NCBI GenBank assembly: GCA_023622765.1
Contig: JAMNYO010000085.1
Coordinates: forward strand, 1 to 64,000
Direction: 5' to 3'
Origin: Bacteroidota bacterium
Lineage (GTDB): Bacteria > Bacteroidota > Bacteroidia > Bacteroidales > Dysgonomonadaceae
Length of the DNA: 64,000 bases
Made by a program: the position numbers and the translations under genes. The notes under the pieces are model-generated. The model saw only the letters and a program-made list of their open reading frames with translations, had not been told where the DNA came from and did not search any database. The number at the start of each line of letters is the position of its first letter. Position 1 is the first letter of the stretch. Below, in pieces: positions 62,548 through 64,000 of this stretch.

Positions 62548-64000
62548 ATGGTACCAAATAAAATAATGAAGCGGTTATTGATACTTTTTGTCGGTATCAC
62601 CATGACTACAGGAGCAATTTTCAACTCCTCCTGTACTTTTCTGGATATTGATCCCTATATTACCGACCTGTTCACTTTGGACTCTGTCTTTGCCAAAAAG
62701 GACTACGCCCAAAGATACCTATACAACCTGTATGGCTATATTGTTGATAACGGGTCCTATAGAGGAAATCCCGGTAGAGGCAATGTTACCATGCCTTGGA
62801 CGCCTATATCCGATGAATGTGTTTCGGGTTATAAGCGTGGCAATTACCATTCCTACGCCGTTTGGTCGAACAATGAGATGACATCGGAAAACTTTTACGG
62901 CTTTGGAAACAGATGGAACCTGTTTTATGAAGGCATAAGAAGGGCAAATACATTTTTAACGAGAATCGATGAGTGCAAGGATGCCGGCGCCATCCAGATA
63001 TTGGAATGGAAAGGGGAAGCATCATTCATCAAGGCTTTGTGTTACTTTGAGCTAATGCTGACTTTTGGGCCAATACCGATTGTTCCTGACTACCCTGTCG
63101 ACTTTGACACCCCCATCGATCAATTGATGATAGAGCGTAATAGCTGGGATGAATGTAGCGAATACGTGGAGGGACTATTGAAAACATCCATCGAGTTGCT
63201 TCCGGAGATGGTTATGGACAAGTCAGAGATAGGAAAAGCGACGAAAAATGCCGCTAGAGCCGTGTTGTCACGACTTACCCTTTACACGGCCAGCCCGTTA
63301 TACAATGGGCAAAACGGGGAGTTCGCGAGCTTTAAAAAGAAAGATGGAACCCCTTTGTTGAACCCTGAAAAGAGTATGGAGAAATGGGCAAAGGCAGCCG
63401 CCGCGGCTCAGGAGCTGGTCGTTCTGAAACCGAATGACCTGTATACGGTGCCGGCAAAGGACAATACTCCCGATGTTCCTGTTCCCGCGGATGAAAAAGG
63501 AAACTTCCCCGCGGGTGTCGGAGGCATTGATCACTACCACTCCTATATCGATATGTTTAACGGAGAGTGTGTTCAAGTCTCTTCCAACACCGAGGTGTTG
63601 TTCTCTAAACAAGCTTCTGATGCTACCGACTTTGGTCGCTACATGGATCCCGGGATGATAGATGGTTGGAGCGGCTTTTATTTCCCTCAACGTATAGTAG
63701 ACCAGTACTATATGGCCGATGGAAGAGACATCAGCAATTCAAGTGCCGAGTTTCCTTATGAACAAACCGGTTACACGGATCGAGACTCTACCTTTTCGGG
63801 TGATAGGATGACCGATGGATTCACCTTATTGGCGGGTACGCGTAAATGGTATGTCAACAGGGAGATCCGTTTTTATGCCACGGTTGCATTTAATAACTCG
63901 TTTTATCCGTCTGTTTCAACACCGCCCGATAGGATTGGAGCTGACGGAAAGGTGGCAAAATTCTTTGCTAACAGCATCAGCGGGAAAGAGGCCGCGGCAC
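62548..64000 (+). CDS. SusD/RagB-family lipoprotein, cut by the window end (PUL 3)
   Basis: The frame from the ATG at 62548 (MVPNKIMKRLLILF) stays open to the window end, giving 484 residues without stop. An ATG at 62566 is an alternative start. The lipobox is NSSC. SusD marks are LDSVFAKKDYAQRYLYNLYG, EGIRRANTFLTRID and EASFIKALCYFELML. It resembles the PUL 1 SusD, including IDHYHSYIDMFNGE against IDHFHSYADIFNGE. It pairs with the SusC 26 bases upstream. Confidence 0.93.
   Translation, partial: MVPNKIMKRLLILFVGITMTTGAIFNSSCTFLDIDPYITDLFTLDSVFAKKDYAQRYLYNLYGYIVDNGSYRGNPGRGNVTMPWTPISDECVSGYKRGNYHSYAVWSNNEMTSENFYGFGNRWNLFYEGIRRANTFLTRIDECKDAGAIQILEWKGEASFIKALCYFELMLTFGPIPIVPDYPVDFDTPIDQLMIERNSWDECSEYVEGLLKTSIELLPEMVMDKSEIGKATKNAARAVLSRLTLYTASPLYNGQNGEFASFKKKDGTPLLNPEKSMEKWAKAAAAAQELVVLKPNDLYTVPAKDNTPDVPVPADEKGNFPAGVGGIDHYHSYIDMFNGECVQVSSNTEVLFSKQASDATDFGRYMDPGMIDGWSGFYFPQRIVDQYYMADGRDISNSSAEFPYEQTGYTDRDSTFSGDRMTDGFTLLAGTRKWYVNREIRFYATVAFNNSFYPSVSTPPDRIGADGKVAKFFANSISGKEAAA

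Overview
The window looks like chromosome from a carbohydrate-degrading Bacteroidales bacterium. The evidence is three SusC/SusD pairs, many lipoproteins with a Bacteroidetes lipobox, an ECF-sigma/FecR pair, a SufCDS cluster and promoters of the Bacteroidetes type (TTTG, about 19 nt, TAnnTTTG). A Dysgonomonadaceae-like genus (Proteiniphilum/Petrimonas type) is a guess from gene style, not something shown. I saw no tRNA, rRNA, CRISPR array or intact insertion sequence.

Layout. (1) 1-340: the 5' end of rplT and all of rpmI on the minus strand, with a promoter of their own. (2) 533-1273: an IclR-type regulator, divergent from PUL 1. (3) 1835-22560, plus strand: PUL 1. It starts with an IPT/NHL lipoprotein, SusC, SusD and two surface lipoproteins (DUF1735-like and Ig/F5-8C). 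These are followed by an MFS transporter, two GH10 enzymes around a large clan GH-A hydrolase, a cytoplasmic set of glucarate-dehydratase-like enzyme, SMP-30 lactonase, SDR dehydrogenase and RraA-type aldolase, and a GH30 enzyme. I read this as xylan or glucuronoxylan breakdown tied directly to oxidative, non-phosphorylating sugar or uronate catabolism.

(4) 22587-27984, minus strand: a GH99/WbsX-like protein, a secreted Gfo/Idh/MocA oxidoreductase, a DUF1080 protein and a secreted FAD oxidoreductase, resembling a periplasmic 3-keto-glycoside route. (5) 28147-33380, minus strand: a GH92 C-terminal relic, a SIS isomerase and ROK kinase pair, an esterase, a DUF5009-type membrane protein and a TIM-barrel lipoprotein. 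(6) 33483-35814: two unrecognised genes, one encoding a very acidic protein.

(7) 36109-50560: PUL 2, a beta-1,3-glucan (laminarin-type) locus. It runs SusC with an STN domain, SusD, PKD surface lipoprotein, BACON-GH16 and GH3 on the minus strand. A divergent ECF sigma/FecR pair and an esterase lie on the plus strand, and a DUF3472 protein follows on the minus strand. (8) 50749-56210: a core block of sufS, sufD, sufC, a YihY/BrkB protein and RNase P RNA. sufB is not here. (9) 56321-64000: a lone antitoxin-like gene, then PUL 3 (GH43-like enzyme, IPT/NHL lipoprotein, SusC, SusD cut by the window end). The head of PUL 3 is paralogous to that of PUL 1.

The features that gene calls do not explain are a family of structured leader repeats with ends GTATGAAAC/GTTCCATAC in front of PUL genes in both orientations, and an 84-bp duplication covering the signal-peptide start of two otherwise unrelated secreted proteins.
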